From Thermococcus chitonophagus (GTDB lineage Archaea; Methanobacteriota_B; Thermococci; Thermococcales; Thermococcaceae): a DNA stretch of 64,000 nucleotides. Positions 33,065-40,816 of the stretch are shown piece by piece; position 1 is the stretch's first letter; the number at the start of each line of letters is the position of its first letter. The stretch spans positions 186,001 to 250,000 of the forward strand of contig NZ_CP015193.1 of assembly GCF_002214605.1 (NCBI RefSeq). Direction: 5' to 3'. The notes beneath the pieces were generated by a model. It ran no database searches, had not been told where the DNA came from, and saw only the letters and a program-made list of their open reading frames with translations. The position numbers and the translations under genes were made by a program.

Positions 33065-33949
33065 ATGAACGCAGTTGAAATAGTGTCAAGAGATGTTAGC
33101 CCGGCACTCGAACTTCAGACTAAGGTGCTAGACTACATGACCGACTTCTTCGTCAAGAAGGGCTTCAAGTGGCTCCTCCCGGTAATGCTCAGCCCAATAA
33201 CTGACCCCCTATGGCCAGACCCCGCAGGAGAGGGGATAAAACCGGCAGAAGTGGAAGTTTATGGGACTAAGATGAGGCTAACGCATAGCATGATACTCCA
33301 TAAGCAGCTCGCAATAGCCATGGGGCTGAAAAAGATATTCATTCTCTCACCAAACATCAGGTTGGAGAGCAGGAGCAAAGATGATGGAAGGCATGCCTAC
33401 GAGTTCACCCAGCTTGACTTCGAGATTGAAGGTGCAAAGATGAAGGACGTTATGGAGCTAATTGAAGAACTAATTCACGGCCTCTTCAGAAAGGCTGAGG
33501 AGTGGACGGGAAAGGAGTTCCCGAAGGCCAGGCACTTCAAAGTATTTGATTACAAGGAGATACTCGATGAGTTTGGAAGTGACGAGAAGGCAAGCCAAGA
33601 GATGGACGAGCCCTTCTGGGTGGTCAACATACCGAGGGAGTTCTACGACAGGGAAGTCGACGGCTACTGGAGGAACTATGACCTAATACTTCCCTACGGC
33701 TATGGCGAGGTTTCAAGTGGTGGAGAGAGGGAGTGGGAGTACGAGAAGATTATCTCGAAGATAAGAGCTGCAGGGCTTAGTGAAGAGGCCTTTAGGCCAT
33801 ACCTCGAGATTGCAAAGGCAGGAAAGCTAAAGCCCAGTGCTGGAGCTGGCATTGGAGTTGAAAGGCTTGTCAGGTTCATAGCTGGAGCGAAGCACATTGC
33901 AGAAGTCCAGCCATTCCCCAGGATTCCTGGGATCCCAGCGGTTATCTGA
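33065..33949 (+). CDS. asnA: Asparagine synthetase A, archaeal AsnRS-related
   Basis: This 294-residue protein is the catalytic core of a class II aminoacyl-tRNA synthetase without an anticodon-binding domain. Motif 2-like sequence FILSPNIRLESRSKDDGRHAYEFTQLDFEIE and motif 3-like GAGIGVERLVRF are clear. The Pyrococcus abyssi homologue, of the same length, makes asparagine from aspartate and ammonia with ATP. The ATG has AGGTGAG before it; a GTG nine bases earlier is less likely. Confidence 0.92.
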   Translation: MNAVEIVSRDVSPALELQTKVLDYMTDFFVKKGFKWLLPVMLSPITDPLWPDPAGEGIKPAEVEVYGTKMRLTHSMILHKQLAIAMGLKKIFILSPNIRLESRSKDDGRHAYEFTQLDFEIEGAKMKDVMELIEELIHGLFRKAEEWTGKEFPKARHFKVFDYKEILDEFGSDEKASQEMDEPFWVVNIPREFYDREVDGYWRNYDLILPYGYGEVSSGGEREWEYEKIISKIRAAGLSEEAFRPYLEIAKAGKLKPSAGAGIGVERLVRFIAGAKHIAEVQPFPRIPGIPAVI

Positions 33950-33995
33950 GAAAAATTCTTAAATTTTCTCACTCCCTTCTTTTGGGAGGGACACC

Positions 33996-34643
33996 ATGAA
34001 GTCGTTTCCAGCATACCTCGCTTCTTGGGAGGATATAGAGGAGTGGGCCAAGGCCGGAGCATGGAAGATTCTAGAGAGCGGATGGATGCCTGATGTGATA
34101 GTGGGCCTCGCAAGAGGTGGATGGATAGCCGCGAGGCTCTACTGTGACTACCTCGGCGTTAAAGATCTAGTAAGTATAAAGGTGGAGCACTGGGGGATAA
34201 CTGCAACTCCCGATGGTAGGGCGAGACTCAAGTACGGTGCACAGTACGACTTCGAGGGGAAGAAAGTTCTCATAGTTGATGACATTACCGACACTGGAGA
34301 GAGCATGAGCTTGGCCTATGAGTACATGAAGAGCAGAAACCCCGCAGAGATAAGGACGGCCACACTCCTAAACATAAAGGGCTCAAAGTTCGTTCCGGAC
34401 TACTACGCCAAAGATATCGACTGGGCTTGGATAATCTTCCCGTGGAACTTCGTTGAGGACATGATAAACCTAACCAACAACCTGTTCGAGGAGAAAGATA
34501 AGTTGACAACTGATGAGATTATAGAGCTGTTCAAGCAGCTCCACGGCATTGAAGTCCCCAAGGAAAAGCTCGAAGAGGCCCTAAGGATGGCCGAAAAGAG
34601 GAACATTTTTAAGTTCGAGAACGGCTTCTGGGTCAAGGTGTGA
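33996..34643 (+). CDS. Phosphoribosyltransferase with C-terminal extension
   Basis: This 215-residue protein has a type I phosphoribosyltransferase core: VIVGLARGGWIAARLYCDYLG (in two parts, about 38-58) and the PRPP loop VLIVDDITDTGES (about 92-104). A C-terminal extension of about 60 residues contains a helical segment (LTTDEIIELFKQLHG) that resembles a small winged-helix, unlike the shorter relative at 9135. It probably salvages a purine base. GGGAGGGA precedes the ATG. The next gene starts three bases after its stop. Confidence 0.85.
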   Translation: MKSFPAYLASWEDIEEWAKAGAWKILESGWMPDVIVGLARGGWIAARLYCDYLGVKDLVSIKVEHWGITATPDGRARLKYGAQYDFEGKKVLIVDDITDTGESMSLAYEYMKSRNPAEIRTATLLNIKGSKFVPDYYAKDIDWAWIIFPWNFVEDMINLTNNLFEEKDKLTTDEIIELFKQLHGIEVPKEKLEEALRMAEKRNIFKFENGFWVKV

Positions 34644-34646
34644 ACT

Positions 34647-34928
34647 TTGGATAAGAAGAAAGCCATCAGAGAAATAAAGGAGCACAGCCAGTATTCAAGG
34701 GAAATCTATGAGATGAACAAGGAGGAGATAGGGAAGGCTCTCGATAATTATGATTCTTTAAAAGAAAGCTATCTCGACAATCATCCCAGGGCTAGATTGA
34801 TAAGGATAGTCGTTAGCGAAGAGCATGATCTGCCCCTAGCCATGGAGTTCCACAGGAAAGACGACTCATTTAAGGGCTTCACAATAGCTATTGGAAAACC
34901 CTATGTAAAGAGAAATAAGGAAGAATAG
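34647..34928 (+). CDS. Small conserved-looking protein of unknown function
   Basis: This 93-residue protein starts at a TTG three bases after the previous stop, using AAGGTGTGA as likely ribosome binding site. It has a charged helical first half (KAIREIKEHSQYSREIYEMNKE) in two runs, and a beta-rich second half with RLIRIVVSEEHDLPLAMEFHRK. I recognise no family. It is probably co-transcribed with the phosphoribosyltransferase and its 3' end abuts the convergent epimerase gene. Confidence 0.6.
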   Translation: MDKKKAIREIKEHSQYSREIYEMNKEEIGKALDNYDSLKESYLDNHPRARLIRIVVSEEHDLPLAMEFHRKDDSFKGFTIAIGKPYVKRNKEE

Positions 34929-35330
34929 TCATTCTTTTCTTTCACACAACTCTAACAGTACTCCAGTGACACTCTTGGGATGAATAAATGCTATCTTTGC
35001 GCCTCCTGCACCAATTCTGGGCTTTTCGTCGATAAGCCTATAGCCCTTCTCTTTCAATTCTTCTAGCTTAGCCTCTATGTTCTCCACTCCAATTGCAAGA
35101 TGGTGTATTCCCTCTCCCCTCTTCTCGATGAACTTAGCTATCGGAGAATCTTCGCTTGTTGCCTCTAAAAGCTCAATCCTACTCTCCCCAACCTTTATAA
35201 CCGCCACCCTAACCTTCTGATCCGGAACCTCTTCAACTTCTTCAACCTTAAATCCAAGGCCTTCCCAGACCTTTATTGCCTCATCAAGGTTCTTAACGGC
35301 AATACCAACGTGGTCTATCTTCTTGAACAT
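34929..35330 (-). CDS. mce: Methylmalonyl-CoA epimerase
   Basis: This 133-residue protein is a glyoxalase/VOC-fold enzyme with the two paired modules of the epimerase: [22 protein letters not shown] at the start and [20 protein letters not shown] in the middle, ending [10 protein letters not shown]. Metal-ligand His and Glu positions fit. It interconverts R and S methylmalonyl-CoA. It immediately follows meaB, with no gap, and closes the operon for methylmalonyl-CoA metabolism. Confidence 0.95.
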   Translation of the reverse strand: MFKKIDHVGIAVKNLDEAIKVWEGLGFKVEEVEEVPDQKVRVAVIKVGESRIELLEATSEDSPIAKFIEKRGEGIHHLAIGVENIEAKLEELKEKGYRLIDEKPRIGAGGAKIAFIHPKSVTGVLLELCERKE

Positions 35331-36278
35331 CTACATCACCTCCATAATTATCCGATCCGCGGCAGTGTAAGGATCGATTCTTTTAGCCAGAACATCTCTT
35401 ATTAAATCCTCAAGCTCTCCCTTCTTTATTGAGGCCTCAACCTTACTCGCTATTATCCCCGAGGCTATCGTCTTTATCTCCTCTTCAATCCTGAATCTCC
35501 TCTTCTCCTCAAGTCTTCCTGAAGATTCTAGATACTTCTTGTGCTCCTTGATTTTCTTCCAGAGCTCCTTTACTCCCTTACCAGTAGTTGCAATTGTCTC
35601 AATTATTGGAGGCCTCCATCCAAGCTTCTCCCACTTTTCGGCTTCAAAATCCAAGGTAAGGGACAATTCAAAGTAGGTAGCATCAACACCCTCCCTGTCA
35701 GCCTTATTTATCACGAATATATCCGCTATCTCCATTAACCCAGCTTTTATAGCCTGAACGTCATCTCCAAGACCCGGAACGGTAACTAAGACTACAGTAT
35801 CGGCGGTCTTGACGATATCAACTTCAACCTGCCCAACTCCAACAGTTTCGACAAATATTATGTCACAGCCATAGGCATCCAGAACTTTTATCGCGTCATT
35901 AGTGGCTTTCGCAAGTCCCCCCAGAGAACCTCTAGTTGCCATGCTCCTTATGAAGACCCCAGGATCAGTAGCGTGCCCTTGCATCCTGATTCTATCACCG
36001 AGAAGTGCTCCACCCGTAAAGGGGGATGTCGGATCAACGGCTATTACCCCAACAATCAGCCCTTCCTTTCTAGCCTCTCTTATCAATTTGTCGAGAAGGG
36101 AGGATTTTCCAGCTCCAGGAGGGCCTGTAATACCTACTATATATGCCTTTCCAGTTAAGGGATAAATTTTCTTCACGATCTCCCTCGCCTTCTCCTCATC
36201 GTTCTCAACCAGAGTAATTAGCCTCGCAACTGCCTTTCTGTCCCCTTTCTTTAGCCTTTCAATTAGCTCATCTATCAT
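35331..36278 (-). CDS. meaB: Methylmalonyl-CoA mutase-associated GTPase MeaB
   Basis: This 315-residue G3E-type GTPase has Walker A GPPGAGKSSLLD (near 47-58), a DPTSPFTGGALLGDRIRM switch segment, ETVGVGQ and the base-specificity motif NKAD. It protects and loads the B12-dependent mutase. I chose the ATG at 36278; longer frames run into the upstream gene region without a good ribosome binding site. It lies between the B12-binding mutase subunit and the epimerase. Confidence 0.95.
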   Translation of the reverse strand: MIDELIERLKKGDRKAVARLITLVENDEEKAREIVKKIYPLTGKAYIVGITGPPGAGKSSLLDKLIREARKEGLIVGVIAVDPTSPFTGGALLGDRIRMQGHATDPGVFIRSMATRGSLGGLAKATNDAIKVLDAYGCDIIFVETVGVGQVEVDIVKTADTVVLVTVPGLGDDVQAIKAGLMEIADIFVINKADREGVDATYFELSLTLDFEAEKWEKLGWRPPIIETIATTGKGVKELWKKIKEHKKYLESSGRLEEKRRFRIEEEIKTIASGIIASKVEASIKKGELEDLIRDVLAKRIDPYTAADRIIMEVM

Positions 36279-36318
36279 TTTAACCACTGGAGAAATTATC
36301 CAGATATAAAATATAAAG

Positions 36319-36750
36319 TTAGCTCGAGCAGAACTTCTTAAGCTTCTCAACGTTCTTGTCTATGAACTCGATTATCTCTTGGAGGGGAGTTCCTGGGCCG
36401 AAAACTTCAGCTACCCCCATCTTCTTAAGCTCTTCAGCATCATCTGGAGGGATTATTCCGCCAGCAATTACCAATATATCTTCATTTGGTTTTATTCCCC
36501 TTTCTTCAAGTAATTTTAATATCTTTGGTATTAAAACCATGTGGGCCCCAGAGAGTATGCTTATTCCCAGAACGTCTATATCCTCCTCAACTACTGCCTC
36601 AACTATTTGTTCTGGAGTTTGCCTTATTCCAGTGTAAATAACCTCATAACCTGCATCTCTTAATGCCCTTGCAACAACCTTTGCACCTCTATCGTGACCG
36701 TCAAGCCCTGGCTTAGCTATGAGAACCCTCACCTTTGACCTCTCAACCAT
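36319..36750 (-). CDS. mcmB: Methylmalonyl-CoA mutase, B12-binding subunit
   Basis: This 143-residue protein is the small subunit of an archaeal split methylmalonyl-CoA mutase. The cobalamin motif DxHxxG is GLDGHDRG (about 14-21), with the histidine as lower ligand, and later SILSGAH and [16 protein letters not shown]. The large substrate-binding subunit is not in this window. GGGTGGGA precedes the ATG at 36750. It is the first gene of the mcmB-meaB-mce operon, behind a TATA box at about 36786-36795 with an inverted repeat beyond it. Confidence 0.95.
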   Translation of the reverse strand: MVERSKVRVLIAKPGLDGHDRGAKVVARALRDAGYEVIYTGIRQTPEQIVEAVVEEDIDVLGISILSGAHMVLIPKILKLLEERGIKPNEDILVIAGGIIPPDDAEELKKMGVAEVFGPGTPLQEIIEFIDKNVEKLKKFCSS

Positions 36751-36800
36751 TTTTCCCACCCACAATTTTTATTTCCATGAAATAGTATTTAAGTGTTGCT

Positions 36801-36823
36801 AAATGTCAAGATTTTGGACATTT
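36801..36823. promoter_or_regulatory. Inverted repeat between divergent mcmB and PP-loop genes
   Basis: AAATGTC-N9-GACATTT is a perfect 7-bp inverted repeat in the 128-base divergent spacer. It sits just upstream of the TATA-like CTTAAATACT (minus strand, 36786-36795) of mcmB and further from a TTTTATCC element before the other gene. It looks like a regulator site, possibly serving both. Confidence 0.5.
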
Positions 36824-36878
36824 TATCCCGACTTTTGCAAGGGTAACTTCTTTTATCCCTGAGGTAAAAGGAGCGAAC

Positions 36879-37475
36879 ATGAAAGAAGTTTATCATTTAT
36901 TCAGCGGGGGTAAGGATTCTTCGCTGGCAGCATGGATACTTTCAAGGATGGGGTATGAAGTTAAGCTTGTCACAGTGACGTTTGGCATTCTTGATAACTG
37001 GAGGTTCGCTAAAGAGACTGCAGAGATACTCGGATTCGAGCATGAAGTAGTTAAAGCCCCCAGGGAAATAATGGAAAGAGCAATAAAGATGTGCATCGAG
37101 GATAGAAGGCCTGGACGGGCCATTCAGTACATTCACGAGAGGGCCTTAGAGCTTATAGCCTCCAGGGAAGAAGTGAAAAGAATCAGTGATGGGACAAGAA
37201 GAGACGATAGAGTTCCCTTTTTAGACCTTAGAAAGACCCGCTCCCTTGAAGACAGGTTTAACGTTGCATACATGAGACCTCTCCTGGGGCTTGGATATAA
37301 GACGATAAGGGAGCTAGTCAACGAGATATTCATCGTGAAGGAAGATGAAAGTGAAAAGCTTGAAAAAGGAGATTACGAGACAGAACTAAGGTATGCACTG
37401 AGAGAAAAAGGGATAAACCCCAGGGACATTTTCCCCCCAAGGCACATTCAATCAAGAGTCGTCGGGCTGAGATGA
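36879..37475 (+). CDS. PP-loop ATP-pyrophosphatase-family protein
   Basis: This 198-residue protein has a PP-loop near the start, HLFSGGKDSSLAAW (about 6-19), as in adenine-nucleotide alpha hydrolases related to asparagine synthetase and tRNA thiolation enzymes. The middle contains SDGTRRDDRVPFLDL and the end RHIQSRVVGLR. No zinc or iron-sulfur Cys set is seen. Function is unknown; a role in RNA or cofactor modification is a guess. Its TGA stop (37473-37475) lies inside the C box of a box C/D sRNA. Confidence 0.8.
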   Translation: MKEVYHLFSGGKDSSLAAWILSRMGYEVKLVTVTFGILDNWRFAKETAEILGFEHEVVKAPREIMERAIKMCIEDRRPGRAIQYIHERALELIASREEVKRISDGTRRDDRVPFLDLRKTRSLEDRFNVAYMRPLLGLGYKTIRELVNEIFIVKEDESEKLEKGDYETELRYALREKGINPRDIFPPRHIQSRVVGLR

Positions 37476-37523
37476 TGAACTCGGCAGGTCCTGAATCGTG
37501 ATGAGGATCTTGAGTGCTGATCA
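37469..37523 (+). ncRNA. Box C/D guide sRNA, canonical, overlapping a stop codon
   Basis: C box ATGATGA at 37472-37478, guide ACTCGGCAGGTC, D' box CTGA at 37491-37494, spacer ATC, C' box GTGATGA at 37498-37504, guide GGATCTTGAGTG, D box CTGA at 37517-37520. Both guides are 12 bases, the archaeal norm. The C box contains the stop codon of the upstream gene and the D box ends one base before the stop codon of the convergent gene. Targets were not determined. Confidence 0.88.
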
Positions 37524-39230
37524 CCTGACCAATATGTTTAGTCTCTTTATCCTTATTTGCACCTGGTGTTCCCTTGAAACTTCCCTGAGGATCCTTGTAA
37601 TTATTTCAGTAGCCCTTCTTTTAATCTCCTCTTCATTAGCGCTTGCAAGAGCACCGAACAGGCCTTCCTCCTCCAACTTAGCTAAACTTGCCTCAACCAA
37701 TAATTCAATGGTGCTTCCGTTTATCTCATAATTAACCTTGAGCCATCTCAAACTAGCTCTTGGTATGTTTTTGAGTTCTTCCTGCATTCTCTGCTTTAGA
37801 TCTTGAACGGCAGCATTTATCCTTGACATCATGAAGGTCTTCTCCATTTCCTTCTTCTTGTCCTCTAGGAGATAACTTAATTCTTCAATTCCCGCCTCTT
37901 TTAGCATCTTTTCTACTTCCTTCTCTATTTCCTCTTTCTTCTTGAGTATTTCCGCCGCTTTTGCTGAGAACTCAGTCTCCATTGGCTTTGTGAGTGCAAC
38001 ATCAACATGGTTGACCCACACGTACTTTCCAACGATCTTGGTAAGCTCCGAGGCATGCCTCTTTGCTAAGCTTATCACCTTCGCCTGCAACCTCGGTTCA
38101 TCGATGTCCTTAGACTTGCCCTCTAACCTAATATTTATCTCAAACTCCCTAACTCCTCCAAATACCTCAATGTCAAGTCTGTTAACCAGAACTCCTTCAT
38201 TTTCTATCTCCTTCAACAGGGTTCTAGCAAAGCCAACAAAGTACTGTTTGAATTTTGGATCAATAGTTAGGTATAGATTAGGAGTTATGCGGTGTGTAGG
38301 TGGACGAGTTAGTCTCCATAAAGTCACGTCTTCCCTCTCTCTAGCCTCCATAGAACTCATTTCCCCACCAACTACAACATTTAACTTGAAATCCTTAATT
38401 ATAGGCTTTAGATCAGTTGCTCTCCTTATCTTGGGTATGTGCTTGTGAAGAATGAACAAACCCTTCCTTTTCATTATCTCTGGATTCCCACTCTCAGCCA
38501 CTATGTAGAATTCCCCGACCAAGGCAAGAGTTCCCTCTCCAACTTCACCATCTATCTTCACTGACCTTAGCTGCGCGCCCTGGAGGTTGGAAGAGATATC
38601 AGCCTTAACAAGCCCAATATATTCTTTTAGAGCATCCTCAATTCTCTTTCTTAAGGATTCAGGAACTTCATTCCCATTTTTACCCTTGATTTCAATGACG
38701 ATCTCCTCTTTAATCTCGGGCTGTGGGACCTCAGCTTTCTTTTCTTCCTTAATTTCTTCCGTCTTCTGCATTATTTCTTTTATCTCTTCCTCTTTCTCTT
38801 CTTTAGCTTCGGTAATTGCTTCTTCTATCGTCTCCTTAGCCTTTTTCTTGAAGACCTCTGAAAGCGGGACAGCGGGAGTTTTTGAGTATACATCAATGTT
38901 ATTGGCCAATACAAGCTTGAAGGTTGTATCATCTAGACCGTAAGCAGTGACAATGAGTGGTATATCTGCAAGCTCTGCAAGCTTCCTTATCGCATCCTCT
39001 CCATAAACCTTCTCATTCTTTTGCACGTAAGTACACTCTATGGCCAGTAAGCGGGATTTATCGGCAAGCACCTCAATAACGTAACTATCACTTTCATCCT
39101 TGCCAAATATCTTAGCGTAAACTCCCCTGACATCTTTGGATTTTAGAAGATCCTGAAGCGTGTTCAGAACTTCATCCCCTGATAGACATACTACATTTTC
39201 TATAGAGGGCTTAATCTCGGGGATTTCCAT
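37521..39230 (-). CDS. DUF2226-type archaeal protein
   Basis: This 569-residue protein has an N-terminal alpha/beta domain (about 1-130; VIEVLADKSRLLAIECTYV, then IPLIVTAYGLDD), a charged coiled-coil linker (about 135-180) rich in Glu and Lys, and a large C-terminal region (about 185-569) with beta strands followed by long helices (ILKKKEEIEKEVEKMLKEAG). It resembles the DUF2226 family of Thermococcales, whose role is unknown. IEC near residue 64 is reminiscent of an E-x-K nuclease strand but the pattern is incomplete. The ATG at 39230 has GGTGAGGA before it and a TATA-like ATATATA upstream. Confidence 0.7.
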   Translation of the reverse strand: MEIPEIKPSIENVVCLSGDEVLNTLQDLLKSKDVRGVYAKIFGKDESDSYVIEVLADKSRLLAIECTYVQKNEKVYGEDAIRKLAELADIPLIVTAYGLDDTTFKLVLANNIDVYSKTPAVPLSEVFKKKAKETIEEAITEAKEEKEEEIKEIMQKTEEIKEEKKAEVPQPEIKEEIVIEIKGKNGNEVPESLRKRIEDALKEYIGLVKADISSNLQGAQLRSVKIDGEVGEGTLALVGEFYIVAESGNPEIMKRKGLFILHKHIPKIRRATDLKPIIKDFKLNVVVGGEMSSMEAREREDVTLWRLTRPPTHRITPNLYLTIDPKFKQYFVGFARTLLKEIENEGVLVNRLDIEVFGGVREFEINIRLEGKSKDIDEPRLQAKVISLAKRHASELTKIVGKYVWVNHVDVALTKPMETEFSAKAAEILKKKEEIEKEVEKMLKEAGIEELSYLLEDKKKEMEKTFMMSRINAAVQDLKQRMQEELKNIPRASLRWLKVNYEINGSTIELLVEASLAKLEEEGLFGALASANEEEIKRRATEIITRILREVSREHQVQIRIKRLNILVR

Positions 39231-39348
39231 CTTCCTCACCATTAGGTATATATATGCCAACTATCACCATGCTTTTGATTAATTTGGAAACACGCATTTA
39301 AATACATTGGAGGCTTGTATTTAAACATTGTTGGACTAGGTGGCGGGT

Positions 39349-40815
39349 ATGAAGGTCCTTGTCTTGGGCGGTGGAGTACTTGGTAGGGCAATCGCTGAGG
39401 CCCTCATGGGTGAGTTTGATGTAACGATCATAGAAAAGGATGTAATTAGGGCCCAAACTTTAGCGGAAAGCGGTCTTCAGGTTGTTCAAGGTGACTTCTC
39501 ATATACCGCCACTCTTCTCAAGGCCCACATAGAAAGAGCGGATCTCGTGATAATAACGACAACAGACGTTCAGACAATAGCAAAAACCCTACACGTAGTC
39601 CGAACAAATAACAAAGACGTCTCAGTCCTTGTTATCCTTCCGGAAGATGTTTCCGTCGAGGATATAGAGAATATATTGAAAGAGCAGTATGAAACAGAGG
39701 CCAAGATAGATTACATAATTAATCCAAGAACCGCAATAGTAAGGGCTGTAGTTGAAACTATAGAAAAAGTTGGAGAGAGTAAAAATGCAAGAAAGCTCAT
39801 AAACAAGCTGAATGAAATAAAAGAGAGAGCTGAGACCTTACTTATAGTGATGCACGACAATCCTGATCCCGATTCTATGGCAAGCGCGTCAGCACTTGCC
39901 CTAATAGCGCAAACTGTTGGCCTTAAGACCCAGATAGTGTATGGAGGGGACATAACACACCACCAGAATAGGGCAATGGTAAACGTCCTAGGCATGGATC
40001 TCAGACGAGTATCTAGGGGGAGCTATGAAATCAAAAGACACTCGGCAATAGCAATCGTAGATGCCCAGCCAAACGGGAACATAACAATCTTAGATGAAGA
40101 TGACCTAAAGAAAGTCGAGATAATAATAGACCACCACCAGATACTTCAAAACTTGAAAGAGAGGCTGAACCCAGAATGCTTCATTGATATAAGACCTGAT
40201 GTAAACGCAACATCCTCTATCATGGTTGAGTACCTGAAAGCTTTAGAAATACCGATAAACGACACCCTTGCAACGGCCCTCTTCTATGGAATGTATATAG
40301 ACACCAAGAAGTTCTCAAAGTTAAGTAGAATTGATATCAAGGCAATAGAGTTCCTGACGGGCAAAGTCAACTACGACCTTCTGGACAAGATAGAGTTCCC
40401 CGATATAAGCACCGAAACTGCAGAAATACTTGCTAGGGCAATACTTAACAGGAAAATCTACAAGAACGTTGTAATAAGTAACGTGGGATTCATAGCCAAT
40501 AGGGACGCAATAGCAGAAGCTGCAGACTTCCTTTTGAGGCTTGAGGGTATAACAACTGTCCTCGTGTTTGGAATAGTTGATGACAGGATAGAGATTTCAG
40601 CAAGAACCAGAGACGTTAGGATTAACATAGGTGCAATTATGAAAGAAGCTTTCGGGGATATTGGAAGCGGAGGAGGCCATGCACAGGCAGGAGGAGCTAG
40701 AATCCCCCTAGGTATATTTAAGCTCGCTAAGGACAAGACATCCCTTCTAAGGCTCGTAGAAGAAGCGATAACTGAGAAGTTTCTAGAGGCCCTTGGAATG
40801 AAGGAGGGCCCATAA
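39349..40815 (+). CDS. TrkA-N (RCK) plus DHH/DHHA1 phosphoesterase
   Basis: This 488-residue protein fuses an N-terminal Rossmann NAD-binding TrkA-N domain (VLVLGGGVLGRAIAEALM, about 3-20; about 130 residues) to a DHH phosphoesterase core (about 165-340: VMHDNPDPDSMAS, DAQPNG, DHHQ) and a DHHA1 end (GSGGGHAQAGGARI, about 445-458). Enzymes of this kind cleave short RNAs or cyclic dinucleotides; Thermococcales make c-di-AMP, so a c-di-AMP or pApA phosphodiesterase regulated by the nucleotide domain is plausible but unproven. AGGTGGC sets the ATG at 39349. The DHPS-like gene starts two bases after its stop. Confidence 0.87.
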   Translation: MKVLVLGGGVLGRAIAEALMGEFDVTIIEKDVIRAQTLAESGLQVVQGDFSYTATLLKAHIERADLVIITTTDVQTIAKTLHVVRTNNKDVSVLVILPEDVSVEDIENILKEQYETEAKIDYIINPRTAIVRAVVETIEKVGESKNARKLINKLNEIKERAETLLIVMHDNPDPDSMASASALALIAQTVGLKTQIVYGGDITHHQNRAMVNVLGMDLRRVSRGSYEIKRHSAIAIVDAQPNGNITILDEDDLKKVEIIIDHHQILQNLKERLNPECFIDIRPDVNATSSIMVEYLKALEIPINDTLATALFYGMYIDTKKFSKLSRIDIKAIEFLTGKVNYDLLDKIEFPDISTETAEILARAILNRKIYKNVVISNVGFIANRDAIAEAADFLLRLEGITTVLVFGIVDDRIEISARTRDVRINIGAIMKEAFGDIGSGGGHAQAGGARIPLGIFKLAKDKTSLLRLVEEAITEKFLEALGMKEGP

Positions 40816-40816
40816 T

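Noticed and set aside
37521-39230. PD-(D/E)XK nuclease in the N-terminus of the DUF2226 protein
   Set aside because: An acidic strand IEC is present but no matching Asp and E-x-K pair could be placed.
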